Shown: positions 44,380-53,494, numbered from the stretch's first letter. The stretch: DNA of 64,000 bases from an uncultured Spartobacteria bacterium (GCA_938011325.1 CALLUD010000006.1:434001-498000); one strand, 5' to 3'. Notes: generated by a model not told the origin, from the letters alone. A program made the numbers and translations.

Positions 44380-45957
44380 ATGTCCGACGCCATCACTCCC
44401 GCGTCGAAGATCGTTATTCTCGACTTCGGCTCCCAATACACCCAGGTCATCGCGCGCCGAGTGCGTGAGTGCAGCGTCTATTCGGAGATCGTCCCGCACA
44501 ACATAAAGGCCGCCGAACTGCGCAAGCTGTCGCCGAATGGAATCATCCTCTCGGGCGGGCCGGCGAGCGTTTATGCAAAGGGCGCGCCGAAGATCGACAA
44601 AAAGATCTTCGAGCTGGGTGTCCCCATCCTGGGCATTTGCTACGGCATGCAGCTCATCGCGCAGAATCTCGGCGGAAAGGTCGAGCGCTCGACCCACCGT
44701 GAATACGGCCCCGGGGTGCTCACCGCCGATCGCACGTGCCCGCTCTTCAAAAAACTCCCGACCAAGCTCGAAGTCTGGAACAGCCACGGCGATCGCCTCA
44801 CCTCGCTGCCCGTCGGATTCAAGCCGATGGGCACCACCGAAAATTCGCCGCACGCCGTGATCGGGGATCCCGACCGGCACATCTACGGACTCCAATTCCA
44901 CCCCGAGGTCGTGCACACACCGCGGGGAAAGGAGATTCTCTCGAACTTCGTGCACCGCATCTGCGGCTGCGGATCGGACTGGACCATGGGGTCCTTCATC
45001 GAGAGGGCTTGCACGGAAATTCGCGAAACGGTCGGCGAGGATCGCGTGATCCTCGGTCTCAGCGGCGGCGTTGACTCGTCCGTCGCCGCGGCGCTTCTGC
45101 ACAAGGCCATCGGCGACCAGCTCACCTGCATTTTCGTCGACAACGGCCTCATCCGAAAAGGCGAACGGGAGAGCGTCGAAAAGCTCTTCGCCGGTCATTT
45201 TCACATCAAACTCAAGGTCGTCGACGCCTCGAAGCGGTTTCTCACGAAGCTCAAAGGCGTCACCGATCCCGAGCAGAAGCGAAAGATCATCGGCAACGAG
45301 TTCATCAAAGTCTTCGAAGCCGCCGCGCGCGAATTGAAGGCGTCCGTCAAAGGCGCCCACGGCTACAAGTTTCTCGCGCAAGGCACGCTCTACCCGGACG
45401 TCATCGAGTCGGTCGCCATCGGCGGGAACCCCGCTGCGCTCATCAAGAGCCATCACAATGTCGGCGGCCTGCCCGAGCGCATGAAATTCCGTCTCGTCGA
45501 GCCGCTCCGCCAGCTTTTCAAGGACGAGGTTCGCCAGGTCGGCGAGGAACTCGGCCTCCCTCGCGAACTCATCGGCCGCCAGCCATTCCCGGGACCGGGG
45601 CTGGCCGTGCGCGTGCTGGGCGAGATCACCGCGGAGAAGCTGCGCATCGTTCGCGACGCGGACGTGATCGTGATCGAGGAAATGAAGGCCGCCGACTGGT
45701 ATTACAAGGTCTGGCAGTCATTTGCCGTTCTGCTGCCGGTGCGATCCGTAGGCGTGATGGGCGACGAGCGCACCTACGACTACACGATCGCCCTGCGCAT
45801 TGTGGAAAGTCAGGACGGCATGACCGCCAACTGGGTGCGCCTGCCTTATGACCTGCTCGCCCGCATCTCGAGCCGCATCATCAATGAGGTCAAAGGCGTC
45901 AACCGCGTCGTCCTCGACATCTCGAGCAAGCCGCCCGCGACCATCGAGTGGGAGTAA
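44380..45957 (+). CDS. guaA: GMP synthase (glutamine-hydrolysing)
   Basis: A 525-residue enzyme that converts XMP to GMP. The class-I glutamine amidotransferase domain (about 8-195) has the nucleophile Cys87 in LGICYGMQL and the His/Glu pair in GLQFHPEVVHT. The ATP-pyrophosphatase domain begins with LGLSGGVDSSV near 227, and the dimerisation C-terminus ends with PATIEWE. All catalytic residues are present. It stands apart from guaB. An 11-pair hairpin follows the stop. Confidence 0.97.
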   Translation: MSDAITPASKIVILDFGSQYTQVIARRVRECSVYSEIVPHNIKAAELRKLSPNGIILSGGPASVYAKGAPKIDKKIFELGVPILGICYGMQLIAQNLGGKVERSTHREYGPGVLTADRTCPLFKKLPTKLEVWNSHGDRLTSLPVGFKPMGTTENSPHAVIGDPDRHIYGLQFHPEVVHTPRGKEILSNFVHRICGCGSDWTMGSFIERACTEIRETVGEDRVILGLSGGVDSSVAAALLHKAIGDQLTCIFVDNGLIRKGERESVEKLFAGHFHIKLKVVDASKRFLTKLKGVTDPEQKRKIIGNEFIKVFEAAARELKASVKGAHGYKFLAQGTLYPDVIESVAIGGNPAALIKSHHNVGGLPERMKFRLVEPLRQLFKDEVRQVGEELGLPRELIGRQPFPGPGLAVRVLGEITAEKLRIVRDADVIVIEEMKAADWYYKVWQSFAVLLPVRSVGVMGDERTYDYTIALRIVESQDGMTANWVRLPYDLLARISSRIINEVKGVNRVVLDISSKPPATIEWE

Positions 45958-45961
45958 GATG

Positions 45962-45992
45962 CCCTCACGGTGAGTGTGCCGCACCGTGAGGG
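45962..45992 (+). terminator. Hairpin after guaA
   Basis: CCCTCACGGTG (45962-45972) pairs perfectly with CACCGTGAGGG (45982-45992), an 11-pair stem with a nine-base loop, beginning four bases after the guaA stop. It lacks a T run, so it may protect the 3' end or work with Rho. Confidence 0.6.
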
Positions 45993-46082
45993 TGGCCGCC
46001 GATCGTGCGGACTGCCGGGTTGCCGATTGTTCCCCGCTGTTTCGCTTGGACATTCCGCCCGCGTTGCCGTGATTCTTGACCG

Positions 46083-46592
46083 GTGAAACGTGCGATTTAC
46101 CCGGGCAGCTTTGATCCGATCACTCTCGGTCACCTCGATGTTATCGAGCGCGCGCGACTCATGTGCGATGAGCTGATCGTCGCGGTCGCCGTCAATCAAC
46201 CAAAGGGCCCCGTGTTCGATGCGGAGGAACGCGCCGACTTGATTCGGCGGGCGGTTCCCGGGGGCTCGCCGGTGCGCGTGGAAATCTTTGACGGGTTGCT
46301 CGTCGATTTCGCGAGGCGTCAGGAGACGTTTGTCGTCATTCGCGGGTTGCGTGCCGTGTCGGACTTCGAGTTCGAGTTTCAGATGGCCCTCATGAACCGG
46401 CGCCTGGAGCCGCGGCTGGAAACCGTGTTCCTCACCCCCCAGGAAGAATTCACCTTCCTGAGTTCGCGCATCGTAAAGGAGGTCGCACGGCTCGGCGGCG
46501 ACGTGTCGCCGTTCGTCCCGCCGCATGTGGGTGAGGCCTTGAAGAGAAAATTCGCGGGCAAATCCGCACCGGCAACCGATCCCCTTTCGTGA
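46083..46592 (+). CDS. coaD: Phosphopantetheine adenylyltransferase
   Basis: A 169-residue CoaD for the penultimate step of coenzyme A synthesis. The nucleotidyltransferase motif YPGSFDPITLGHLDVI contains the TxGH site (His17); VIRGLRAVSDFEFEFQMA and FLSSRIVKEVA are the other family blocks. Start is GTG at 46083. It heads the coaD-yceD-rpmF-plsX-fabH cluster and overlaps yceD by four bases. Confidence 0.95.
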   Translation: MKRAIYPGSFDPITLGHLDVIERARLMCDELIVAVAVNQPKGPVFDAEERADLIRRAVPGGSPVRVEIFDGLLVDFARRQETFVVIRGLRAVSDFEFEFQMALMNRRLEPRLETVFLTPQEEFTFLSSRIVKEVARLGGDVSPFVPPHVGEALKRKFAGKSAPATDPLS

Positions 46593-47044
46593 AAATTCAT
46601 ATCCAGCAGATCCCGCAGGGAGGCACGCTCCATCTGGAAGAAGACCTCGATCCCGGCTTTCTCGAGCTTTCCACCGCCGATGCGAGGCTCAAGGGGCCCG
46701 TCCACAGCTCGCTGGACGTCGGTCTCTCGGACGGAGGACTTTTTGTGACCGGTTCCCTGTCCGTTCCGGTGGAAATGACCTGTGTCGCCTGTCTGCGCGC
46801 GTTCGATACCACGCTGGAAGTGCCGAATTTCGCCACCCAGGTCGAGTTGCAGGGACGCGAATCCGTGGACTTGACCCCATACCTTCGCGAGGATATTCTC
46901 CTCGTCTTGCCGTCGCATCCTCGATGTGATGCGGATGGCAGGACAAATTGTCCGGCCACTTTCCAGAGCGCGCCCGCGCCGCTGACCGATGATGGCGACC
47001 ACTCCGCATGGGATGCGCTGGACCAACTAAAACCGAAAAAGTAA
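46589..47044 (+). CDS. YceD/DUF177-family protein
   Basis: A 151-residue DUF177 protein. The block VPVEMTCVACLRAFDTTLE contains the family Cys-x-x-Cys. YceD is linked to 23S rRNA/ribosome maturation and nearly always precedes rpmF, as it does here. It starts at GTG inside the coaD stop and lies 18 bases before rpmF. Confidence 0.88.
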   Translation: MKIHIQQIPQGGTLHLEEDLDPGFLELSTADARLKGPVHSSLDVGLSDGGLFVTGSLSVPVEMTCVACLRAFDTTLEVPNFATQVELQGRESVDLTPYLREDILLVLPSHPRCDADGRTNCPATFQSAPAPLTDDGDHSAWDALDQLKPKK

Positions 47045-47062
47045 CTTAACAGGTCTCCCGTC

Positions 47063-47242
47063 ATGGCAGTCCCGAAACGAAAAGTCTCCAAGATGCGCCT
47101 TCGCACCCGCAAGGCCGCGAACCGCTGGCGTGCTCCCAAGCTCGCGAAATGCACCCAATGCGGTGCCGCCGTTCCTTCTCACACCGCGTGCCCTTCCTGC
47201 GGCTACTACCATGGCCGGCAGGTTCTGACCATCGAAGCTTGA
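47063..47242 (+). CDS. rpmF: Ribosomal protein bL32
   Basis: A 59-residue ribosomal large-subunit protein, readable directly from ATG 47063 to TGA 47240-47242. It starts MAVPKRKVSKMRLRTRKAAN and has zinc-ribbon pairs CTQCG and CPSCGYYHGR. Position between yceD and plsX is the conserved order in many bacteria. Presence of all four Cys marks a zinc-binding (C+) form. Confidence 0.95.
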   Translation: MAVPKRKVSKMRLRTRKAANRWRAPKLAKCTQCGAAVPSHTACPSCGYYHGRQVLTIEA

Positions 47243-47252
47243 TCGTCACACA

Positions 47253-48284
47253 ATGAGGGTGGCCCTCGACGCCATGGGGGGTGATCATGCCCCCAGAAAC
47301 ACCGTTGCCGGCGCGGCAATGGCGTTGAAAGACCTGCCCCATCTCACCAAGCTCTACCTCACCGGCGATGAGGCCCAGCTCAAGCGCGAGCTGGCCAGGG
47401 TGAAGTGCTCCGACAAGCGGATCGAGATTGTCCACGCCTCCCAGGTCGTGGAAATGAGCGATCATGCCGTGGAGGCGGTCCGCAAGAAGAAGGATTCATC
47501 CGTCAATCGCGCTGTCGACCTCGTCAAGAGGGGCGACGCCGAGGCCGTGGTCAGTGCAGGCCACACCGGCGCCATGGTCGCCTCGACGACCATCAAGCTT
47601 CGCACCCTTGAGGGGGTCGAGCGTCCCGGCATTGCCTCCTACCTTCCCACCGAGCACAACGTCTGCGTGCTCATCGACGCCGGCGCAAACGTGGACGCCC
47701 GGCCGATCCACATGCTCCAGTATGCAATCATGGGCACGGTGGTATCGAAATACGTGCTCGGCTGTCCGAACCCCTGCGTCGGCCTCATGTCGATCGGAGG
47801 CGAGGACCAGAAGGGCAGCGAATTCACCCGTGAGATTTTCAAATTGCTGCGTTCCAGCTCGCTGAATTTCCGCGGCAACGTCGAGGGTCACGACCTGTTC
47901 GAAAACCCCGTTGATGTCGTCCTGTGCGACGGCTTCACGGGAAACGTCGTCCTCAAAACCTGCGAGGCCACGGCTTCCGCTGTTTTCAGCTGGCTCAAGC
48001 GCGAGCTCACCGCGAACCCGAAGCGCACCGTCGGCGCCATGCTCGCGCAAAACGCTTTCCGGGCCATCCGCGACAAGACCAATTACGAGACATATGGCGG
48101 CAGCCCGCTGGTGGGAGTGGACGGCGTCGCCATCATCGCTCATGGTGCCAGCAGCGCGCTCGCGATCAAAAACGCGATCCGGGTCGCCTGCGAATCGATC
48201 GAGCGCCAGATCAACCCGCGCATCGTCGAGGCCATCAAGAAGTTCAATGAAAAAGTTTCCGTGGACGAGGCCCAGCCGGCCTAA
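47253..48284 (+). CDS. plsX: Phosphate acyltransferase PlsX
   Basis: A 343-residue enzyme making acyl-phosphate for phospholipid synthesis. The start MRVALDAMGGDHAPRNTVAG is diagnostic. SAGHTGAMVAST, the CVLIDAGANVDARP block and VLCDGFTGNVVLKTCE follow. It is 10 bases after rpmF and overlaps fabH by 38 bases, so lipid genes are read together. Confidence 0.96.
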   Translation: MRVALDAMGGDHAPRNTVAGAAMALKDLPHLTKLYLTGDEAQLKRELARVKCSDKRIEIVHASQVVEMSDHAVEAVRKKKDSSVNRAVDLVKRGDAEAVVSAGHTGAMVASTTIKLRTLEGVERPGIASYLPTEHNVCVLIDAGANVDARPIHMLQYAIMGTVVSKYVLGCPNPCVGLMSIGGEDQKGSEFTREIFKLLRSSSLNFRGNVEGHDLFENPVDVVLCDGFTGNVVLKTCEATASAVFSWLKRELTANPKRTVGAMLAQNAFRAIRDKTNYETYGGSPLVGVDGVAIIAHGASSALAIKNAIRVACESIERQINPRIVEAIKKFNEKVSVDEAQPA

Positions 48285-49263
48285 CCGCACCGTTTCCATC
48301 ATCGGCACCGGCAGTTACGTGCCCAAGAAGGTGCTCACCAACGCCGAGCTCGAAAAGATGGTCGAGACGAGTGACGAATGGATTGTCACGCGCACGGGCA
48401 TCCGCGAGCGCCGCATCGCCGACGACGACGAGTTCACCAGCCACATGGCGGCCAAGGCCGCAAAGCAGGCGATGAAGCAGGCACGCGTGTCGGCGAAGGA
48501 AATCGACCTCATCATTGTCGCGACGGTCACCCCCGACACGATGTTCCCGGCCACCGCCTGCCATGTGCAGCGCCTCATCGGCGCCAAGAAGGCGGCGTGC
48601 TTCGATCTCTCCGCAGCCTGCTCGGGATTTCTCTACGCCGTCGAGGTCGCGCAGCAGTTCATCGCGAACCACACCTACAACACGATCCTGGTGATCGGCG
48701 CCGACAAGCTGAGCTCGATCGTAAACTGGAAGGATCGCAACACATGCGTGCTCTTCGGTGACGGCGCCGGAGCGGCAATCCTCCGCTATCGCGCCGGCTC
48801 CCATGGTGTGATCACCACCTACATGGCGAGCAACGGCGACCAGGCCGACATTTTGCACATGCCGGGCGGCGGTTGTGCGCTGCCCATCACGGTCGAGAAT
48901 GTGGACAAGCATCTCAACACGCTCCACATGAACGGCCGCGAAACCTTCAAACAGGCCGTCCTTTCCATGGGCAGCGCCGCCACGAAAGCCCTCGAGCAGG
49001 CGCAACTCACCGCCGACGACCTCACCTGCATCATTCCCCACCAGGCGAACATGCGCATCATCGAGGCGCTTGCGGACCGGTTGAAAATTCCTCTCGAAAA
49101 ATTCCACGTGAATCTGGACCGCTACGGAAACACCTCCGCAGCGGCGGTCGCCATCGCCCTCGACGAGGCAAATCGCGCAGGCCGCTTCCAGGTCGGCGAT
49201 TACATTTTGCTCGTCGTCTTCGGCGGGGGGCTGACCTACGCGAGTTCCGTCATCCAGTGGTGA
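48247..49263 (+). CDS. fabH: Beta-ketoacyl-ACP synthase III
   Basis: A 338-residue KAS III that starts fatty acid chains from acetyl-CoA and malonyl-ACP. The catalytic triad is intact: Cys125 in DLSAACSGFLYAV, His in CIIPHQANMRI, and Asn in NLDRYGNTSAA. TSDEWIVTRTGIRERR is the N-terminal signature. The start ATG 48247 lies within plsX (38-base overlap), giving 13-15 extra N-terminal residues compared with the usual start; no ATG or GTG closer to the conserved region is in frame. Confidence 0.96.
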   Translation: MKKFPWTRPSRPNRTVSIIGTGSYVPKKVLTNAELEKMVETSDEWIVTRTGIRERRIADDDEFTSHMAAKAAKQAMKQARVSAKEIDLIIVATVTPDTMFPATACHVQRLIGAKKAACFDLSAACSGFLYAVEVAQQFIANHTYNTILVIGADKLSSIVNWKDRNTCVLFGDGAGAAILRYRAGSHGVITTYMASNGDQADILHMPGGGCALPITVENVDKHLNTLHMNGRETFKQAVLSMGSAATKALEQAQLTADDLTCIIPHQANMRIIEALADRLKIPLEKFHVNLDRYGNTSAAAVAIALDEANRAGRFQVGDYILLVVFGGGLTYASSVIQW

Positions 49264-49318
49264 GTTCTCCCCATTGGAAATCCGCGCAGTTTGAGCTACT
49301 GAAAAGAGTTCGAACGCC

Positions 49319-49744
49319 ATGAAAACCCGACTCGCTCTCGCCGTCGCCGCCGTGTTGCTCGTCACGACCGCCGCCTCGCAGGCTGGCTGGGGACGGGGCT
49401 GTGGTTACTACGGCGGTCCTCGCGTGTCGATCGGCGTGGGCATTGGCAGCGGCTACTGCGGACCCCGCTGGGGATGGGGCCCCTATTGGGGCGGTCCCCG
49501 GGTCGTGGCCGTGCCGGTTTACCGTCCGGTGGTCTATACGCAGACGGTGCGCGTGGTTCCGAGCCCGGCTGGCACGCTGGTTCGCGCGCAGGCACGGCTT
49601 GCGGAACTCGGCTACTACACCGGCGAGATCGACGGTGCGTTTGGTCCGCTCACAAGCCGCGCCATTCGCGAGTATCAAGCCGACTACGGGCTTCCCATCA
49701 CGGGTCGGCTGGACCGCGCCACGCTGAAAAGCCTAGGCAACTAG
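49319..49744 (+). CDS. Exported peptidoglycan-binding protein
   Basis: A 141-residue protein. The signal peptide is 1-22. A Gly/Trp/Tyr/Pro-rich stretch (GWGRGCGYYGG, GWGPYWGGPR) comes next, then a peptidoglycan-binding_1 domain: VRAQARLAELGYYTGEIDG, FGPLTSRAIREYQADYG and TGRLDRATLKSLG. It probably attaches to the cell wall. It is 55 bases after fabH and may have its own promoter. Its stop shares a CTAG with the convergent aldo/keto reductase. Confidence 0.88.
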   Translation: MKTRLALAVAAVLLVTTAASQAGWGRGCGYYGGPRVSIGVGIGSGYCGPRWGWGPYWGGPRVVAVPVYRPVVYTQTVRVVPSPAGTLVRAQARLAELGYYTGEIDGAFGPLTSRAIREYQADYGLPITGRLDRATLKSLGN

Positions 49745-50799
49745 TTTTCCCCGCGCCCTCGCAGCGGCTCAATCGGGAACGGATTGCGCTCCGCAAATCC
49801 GGCCTGATGCCAGTATGGGTAGATCATCGGGCGCTCGCTCGCGGCGTCGAGTTTCCGGATTTGCTCGGGTGTGAGCTTCCATCCGACCGCGCCGAGATTC
49901 GCGCGAAGCTGCTCTTCGTTTCTGGCACCGATGATCACCGTTGAAACGGTGGGACGCTGTAGAAGCCAGTTCAGCGCGATTTGAGGAATCGACTTTCCGG
50001 TTTCCGCGGCCACCTCGTCGAGGGCGTCGACCACGGCAAAAAGATACTCGTCGGGCACCTGCGGCCCCATCTGGTTCGACACCTTCGACTGCGATCGCGA
50101 GCCCTCGGGAATCGGCTGACCCCGGCGAATTTTGCCGGTGAGCTTGCCCCAGCCCAGCGGGCTCCACACCACGGTGCCAACGCCTTGATCGAGCGCCAGC
50201 GGCATGAGCTCCCATTCGTATTCACGACCGATCAGCGAGTAATAGGCCTGGTGCGCAACGTGGCGCGGATAGCCGGATCGATCCGAGATGGCCAGCGACT
50301 TCATCAAATGCCAGCCGGAGAAATTCGAGCACCCGATGTAGCGAATCTTGCCGGCACGGACGAGCTCATCGAGCGTCGCGAGGGTCTCCTCGATCGGCGT
50401 CTTCGCGTCGAACCCGTGAAGCTGGAAAAGATCGATGTAATCGGTGCCAAGGCGTTTCAGCGAACCATTCACCGCCTCGATGAGATGGATGCGTGACGAG
50501 CCAACGTCGTTGGGCCCGTCCCCGGAGCGAAACGTCGCCTTGGTCGAGATCAATACCTTGTCCCGACGGCCCGCGATCGCCTTCCCGAGAATCTCCTCCG
50601 CCGCGCCACCCGAGTAGATGTCGGCGCTGTCGAACATGTTCACCCCCGCCTCGAGGCAGATGTCCACAAGGCGCGTCGCCTCGTCGACATCCGTCGATCC
50701 CCAGCTCGAGAACAGGTCTCCCTTTCCGCCGAAGGTTCCCGTGCCATAGGTCAGCGCAGGAACCATCAGCCCTGAGTTTCCGAGTTTTCTGTATTCCAT
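49741..50799 (-). CDS. Aldo/keto reductase, cytoplasmic (third gene of redox operon)
   Basis: A 352-residue aldo/keto reductase of the voltage-gated-channel-beta/YajO-like type. Tetrad: Asp and Tyr in FDSADIYSGGAAEE, Lys in VLISTKATFRS, His in DYIDLFQLHGFD. The C-terminal NADP block VIIGARNEEQL is present. It probably reduces aldehydes or ketones. Start ATG 50799 is preferred over GTG 50805 because GGTGG lies at good spacing. It follows the alcohol dehydrogenase by nine bases. Confidence 0.9.
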   Translation of the reverse strand: MEYRKLGNSGLMVPALTYGTGTFGGKGDLFSSWGSTDVDEATRLVDICLEAGVNMFDSADIYSGGAAEEILGKAIAGRRDKVLISTKATFRSGDGPNDVGSSRIHLIEAVNGSLKRLGTDYIDLFQLHGFDAKTPIEETLATLDELVRAGKIRYIGCSNFSGWHLMKSLAISDRSGYPRHVAHQAYYSLIGREYEWELMPLALDQGVGTVVWSPLGWGKLTGKIRRGQPIPEGSRSQSKVSNQMGPQVPDEYLFAVVDALDEVAAETGKSIPQIALNWLLQRPTVSTVIIGARNEEQLRANLGAVGWKLTPEQIRKLDAASERPMIYPYWHQAGFAERNPFPIEPLRGRGEN

Positions 50800-50808
50800 A
50801 TCCACCGG

Positions 50809-51861
50809 TTAGGCCGCGTTCTTCAACGACGCCATATCGATCACGAATCGATACTTCACGTCGCTCTTGAGCATCCGCTCGTAGGCCTCGTTGATCTGCT
50901 GGATGTTGATGATCTCAATGTCGCAGGCAATTCCCCGCTCCGCGCAGAAATCCAGCATCTCCTGGGTTTCCGGAATGCCTCCGATCGCGGACCCCGCAAA
51001 GTGACGCCGCGGCATGATCAGGTTGAACGCCGCCACCGGCAGCGGATGCTCCGGCGCGCCGACGAGCACCAGGGAGCCATCGAGCTTCAACAGGTTCAAA
51101 TACGCGTTGATGTCGTGCTGGGCCGACACGCAGTCGAGGATCATGTCGAAGCTCGTCGCGTGCTTCTTCATTTCATCCTCGTTTTTCGAAACGACGACCT
51201 CGTCCGCTCCGAGACGTTTTCCGTCCTCGATCTTCGAGGGCGAGGTCGTGAAAAGCACTGTGTGCGCGCCAAACGCGTGGGCAAATTTCACGCCCATGTG
51301 ACCCAGCCCACCCAGGCCGACAATGCCCACCTTCATGCCCGGCCCAACCTTCCAGTGGCGCAGTGGAGAATACGTCGTGATTCCCGCGCAGAGCAGCGGC
51401 GCAGCAGCGGCGGGGTCGAGACTCTCGGAGACCCTCAACACGAATGCCTCGTCAACCACGACCTTCTCCGAGTAGCCGCCAAAGGTCGGGCCGCCAAGGT
51501 GCTTGTCCTCGCCATTGTAGGTGAAGATCGGTCCCTGCTCGCAGTATTGCTCCAGCCCCTGCCGGCAGTTCGGGCAGGTGCGACAGGAATCCACCATGCA
51601 GCCGACCGCCGCGAGATCACCGACCTTGAATTTGGTGACCTTGTCTCCCACGGCAATGACGCGGCCGATGATCTCGTGACCGGGCACGCAGGGATAGATG
51701 GTGTTGTGCCACTCGTTGCGGGCTTGATGGATGTCCGAATGGCAGACCCCGCAATAGAGAATGTCGATGGCGACATCGGTGGGGAGCGGGTCGCGACGCT
51801 TGATGTCGAATGGTGCAAGCGGCGAGGTGGCCGCATGAGTGGCGTAGGCTTTCGTGCTCAT
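50809..51861 (-). CDS. Zinc-dependent NAD(P) alcohol dehydrogenase (YahK/cinnamyl type)
   Basis: A 350-residue medium-chain dehydrogenase. The catalytic zinc site is CGVCHSDIHQARNEWH and PGHEIIG; the structural zinc uses the Cys cluster DSCRTCPNCRQGLEQYC. The NADP Rossmann motif GLGGLGHMGVKFA follows. YahK-type enzymes reduce aldehydes. It overlaps the LLM gene stop by four bases and precedes the aldo/keto reductase, forming one operon. Confidence 0.93.
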   Translation of the reverse strand: MSTKAYATHAATSPLAPFDIKRRDPLPTDVAIDILYCGVCHSDIHQARNEWHNTIYPCVPGHEIIGRVIAVGDKVTKFKVGDLAAVGCMVDSCRTCPNCRQGLEQYCEQGPIFTYNGEDKHLGGPTFGGYSEKVVVDEAFVLRVSESLDPAAAAPLLCAGITTYSPLRHWKVGPGMKVGIVGLGGLGHMGVKFAHAFGAHTVLFTTSPSKIEDGKRLGADEVVVSKNEDEMKKHATSFDMILDCVSAQHDINAYLNLLKLDGSLVLVGAPEHPLPVAAFNLIMPRRHFAGSAIGGIPETQEMLDFCAERGIACDIEIINIQQINEAYERMLKSDVKYRFVIDMASLKNAA

Positions 51862-52940
51862 GGGAACGATTCGTGGTTGGTAACGGATTTGGGTTGCTGA
51901 ATTTCTCGAAAAATTTCGGCGGCAATTTCGAAGGAACGCAGACGCGCCTGATGATCGTAAATGTGCGCCGTGGCGATGACCTCGTCGGCTCCCGTTTCGG
52001 CAAGGAGGTCTTCGAGCTGCGAGCGCACTCCCTCGCGATCCCCGACCGCCGATACGCGCGTCATCCGGCGCACGTGCGCTTCCTCGGCCGGATTCCAGTC
52101 GAGCTCGTCGCGCGGCGGCTGGATCTCCCGGGGATTTCCGCGAACGAGGTTCAAAAACACCTGTTGAAGCGTGGTGAAGAGCCGTCGGGCCTCGGCGTCG
52201 GAATCCGCGGCAAAGACATTCACGCCGATCATCACATGGGGTTTCTCGAGACTCGCCGAGGGTTCAAAACGCGACCGGTAAATCTCCAGCGCCTCGCCCA
52301 TCAGGTCCGGCGCAAAATGGGAGGCAAATGCAAACGGGAGCCCGAGTCGGGCCGCGAGTTCCGCGCTGAACGTGCTTGAGCCAAGCAGATAGATGGGAAG
52401 GTTCAGTCCCTCCCCCGGCACGGCACGCACGGTGCGATGCGGATTCACCGGGCCAAAGTATTCCTGAAGCTCCAAAAGGTCATGCGGAAACGAATCCGCG
52501 CTCAGGCCCATATGCCGCCGCAACGCGTGCGCCGTCGCCCGGTCTCCACCCGGCGCGCGGCCGATCCCGAGATCGATCCGCCCGGGAAAAAGCGACTCAA
52601 GCGTGCCGAACTGCTCGGCAATCACGAGCGGTGAATGGTTCGGCAGCATGATCCCGCCTGAACCCACCCGCATCACGGAAGTCCCTCCCGCCAGATGCGC
52701 GATCACCACGGAGGTCGCCGCGCTCGCCACCCCCGGAATCCCGTGATGCTCCGCCACCCAATACCGGTGGTAGCCCCATTTCTCCGCATGCTGCGCGAGA
52801 TCCAGTGAGTTTTTCAGGGCAGTGCGCGCCGTGTCGCCGACAGGGATCGGGGAAAGATCGAGCACGGAAAACAGCGGCCGTCGCGACGCGAGACCCAGGG
52901 GGCTTCGGTCAGCGGACGAACTCTCGGCGTGCGCACTCAT
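51858..52940 (-). CDS. LLM-class flavin-dependent oxidoreductase (first gene of redox operon)
   Basis: A 360-residue luciferase-like monooxygenase of the MsnO8/LLM family. LSPIPVGDTARTALKNSLDL, YHRYWVAEHHGIPG, VMRVGSGGIMLPNHSPLVIAEQFG and GRIDLGIGRAPG are the typical blocks. It binds FMN and reduces or oxygenates small molecules. The ATG at 52940 is immediately preceded by a palindrome. Operon: LLM, alcohol dehydrogenase, aldo/keto reductase, probably for carbonyl detoxification. Confidence 0.9.
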   Translation of the reverse strand: MSAHAESSSADRSPLGLASRRPLFSVLDLSPIPVGDTARTALKNSLDLAQHAEKWGYHRYWVAEHHGIPGVASAATSVVIAHLAGGTSVMRVGSGGIMLPNHSPLVIAEQFGTLESLFPGRIDLGIGRAPGGDRATAHALRRHMGLSADSFPHDLLELQEYFGPVNPHRTVRAVPGEGLNLPIYLLGSSTFSAELAARLGLPFAFASHFAPDLMGEALEIYRSRFEPSASLEKPHVMIGVNVFAADSDAEARRLFTTLQQVFLNLVRGNPREIQPPRDELDWNPAEEAHVRRMTRVSAVGDREGVRSQLEDLLAETGADEVIATAHIYDHQARLRSFEIAAEIFREIQQPKSVTNHESFP

Positions 52941-52983
52941 GTTCGATTTCCATCGAACCTACCGTGTCGCCGGTGGTTGTCAA
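52941..52983 (-). promoter_or_regulatory. Promoter with overlapping palindromic operator for the redox operon
   Basis: On the minus strand, TTGACA (52983-52978), 16 bases, then TAGGTT (52961-52956) form a promoter. GTTCGAT (52941-52947), four bases, ATCGAAC (52952-52958) is a perfect seven-base palindrome that overlaps the -10 and the likely start point and touches the ATG. A bound regulator would block RNA polymerase. The arrangement resembles operators of HxlR/MarR-type redox regulators. Predicted transcripts are almost leaderless. Confidence 0.65.
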
Positions 52984-53068
52984 TGAACGCAGCGATCCTC
53001 AAGTCGAAACGCGACGGCGTCTCGTTAAAGAATCTCCTCCCGGCGCGCCAGCGGCGCTAGGCTGCGCC

Positions 53069-53422
53069 ATGCTCAAGGCCTACACCTACGCAAACTGCGA
53101 CACGTGCCGGAAAGCCGTGAAGTTTCTCAAAGCCCACGACATTTCCTTCACGGAGATTCCCATTCGCGAAATGCCTCCCTCGAAAAAGGAACTGCGCGAG
53201 ATGCTGTCCGCGCAGGGAAGCAATCTCCGCAAGCTCTTCAACACCGCCGGTCGCGACTACCGGGAACAGGGTCTCAGTGCGCGTCTGCCGCAAATGAGCG
53301 AGGCCGAGGCGATCGAGTTGCTCGCCTCGAACGGAAACCTGGTAAAGCGACCGTTCGTGATCGGCCCCGGCATCCATCTCGTGGGATTCGAGGAAACCTC
53401 CTGGAAGGCCGCTCTCCTTTAG
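53069..53422 (+). CDS. Spx/ArsC-like thioredoxin-fold protein
   Basis: A 117-residue ArsC-family protein. The N-terminal redox motif is ANCDTCRKAVKFL (CxxC at 10/13), then PSKKELREML, and the end GIHLVGFEETSW. These small proteins include arsenate reductases and Spx-like regulators; the CDTC motif with KAV(K) next favours the Spx/MgsR/YffB-type group over classical ArsC. It diverges from the redox operon across 128 bases and may share its oxidative-stress theme. Substrate unproven. Confidence 0.85.
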   Translation: MLKAYTYANCDTCRKAVKFLKAHDISFTEIPIREMPPSKKELREMLSAQGSNLRKLFNTAGRDYREQGLSARLPQMSEAEAIELLASNGNLVKRPFVIGPGIHLVGFEETSWKAALL

Positions 53423-53494
53423 ACCCGCTATCGCCAGAATTTTGCGTTGACGTTCGAACATTCGGCGCCATCCTCTCCCATGAGGAGACATATC

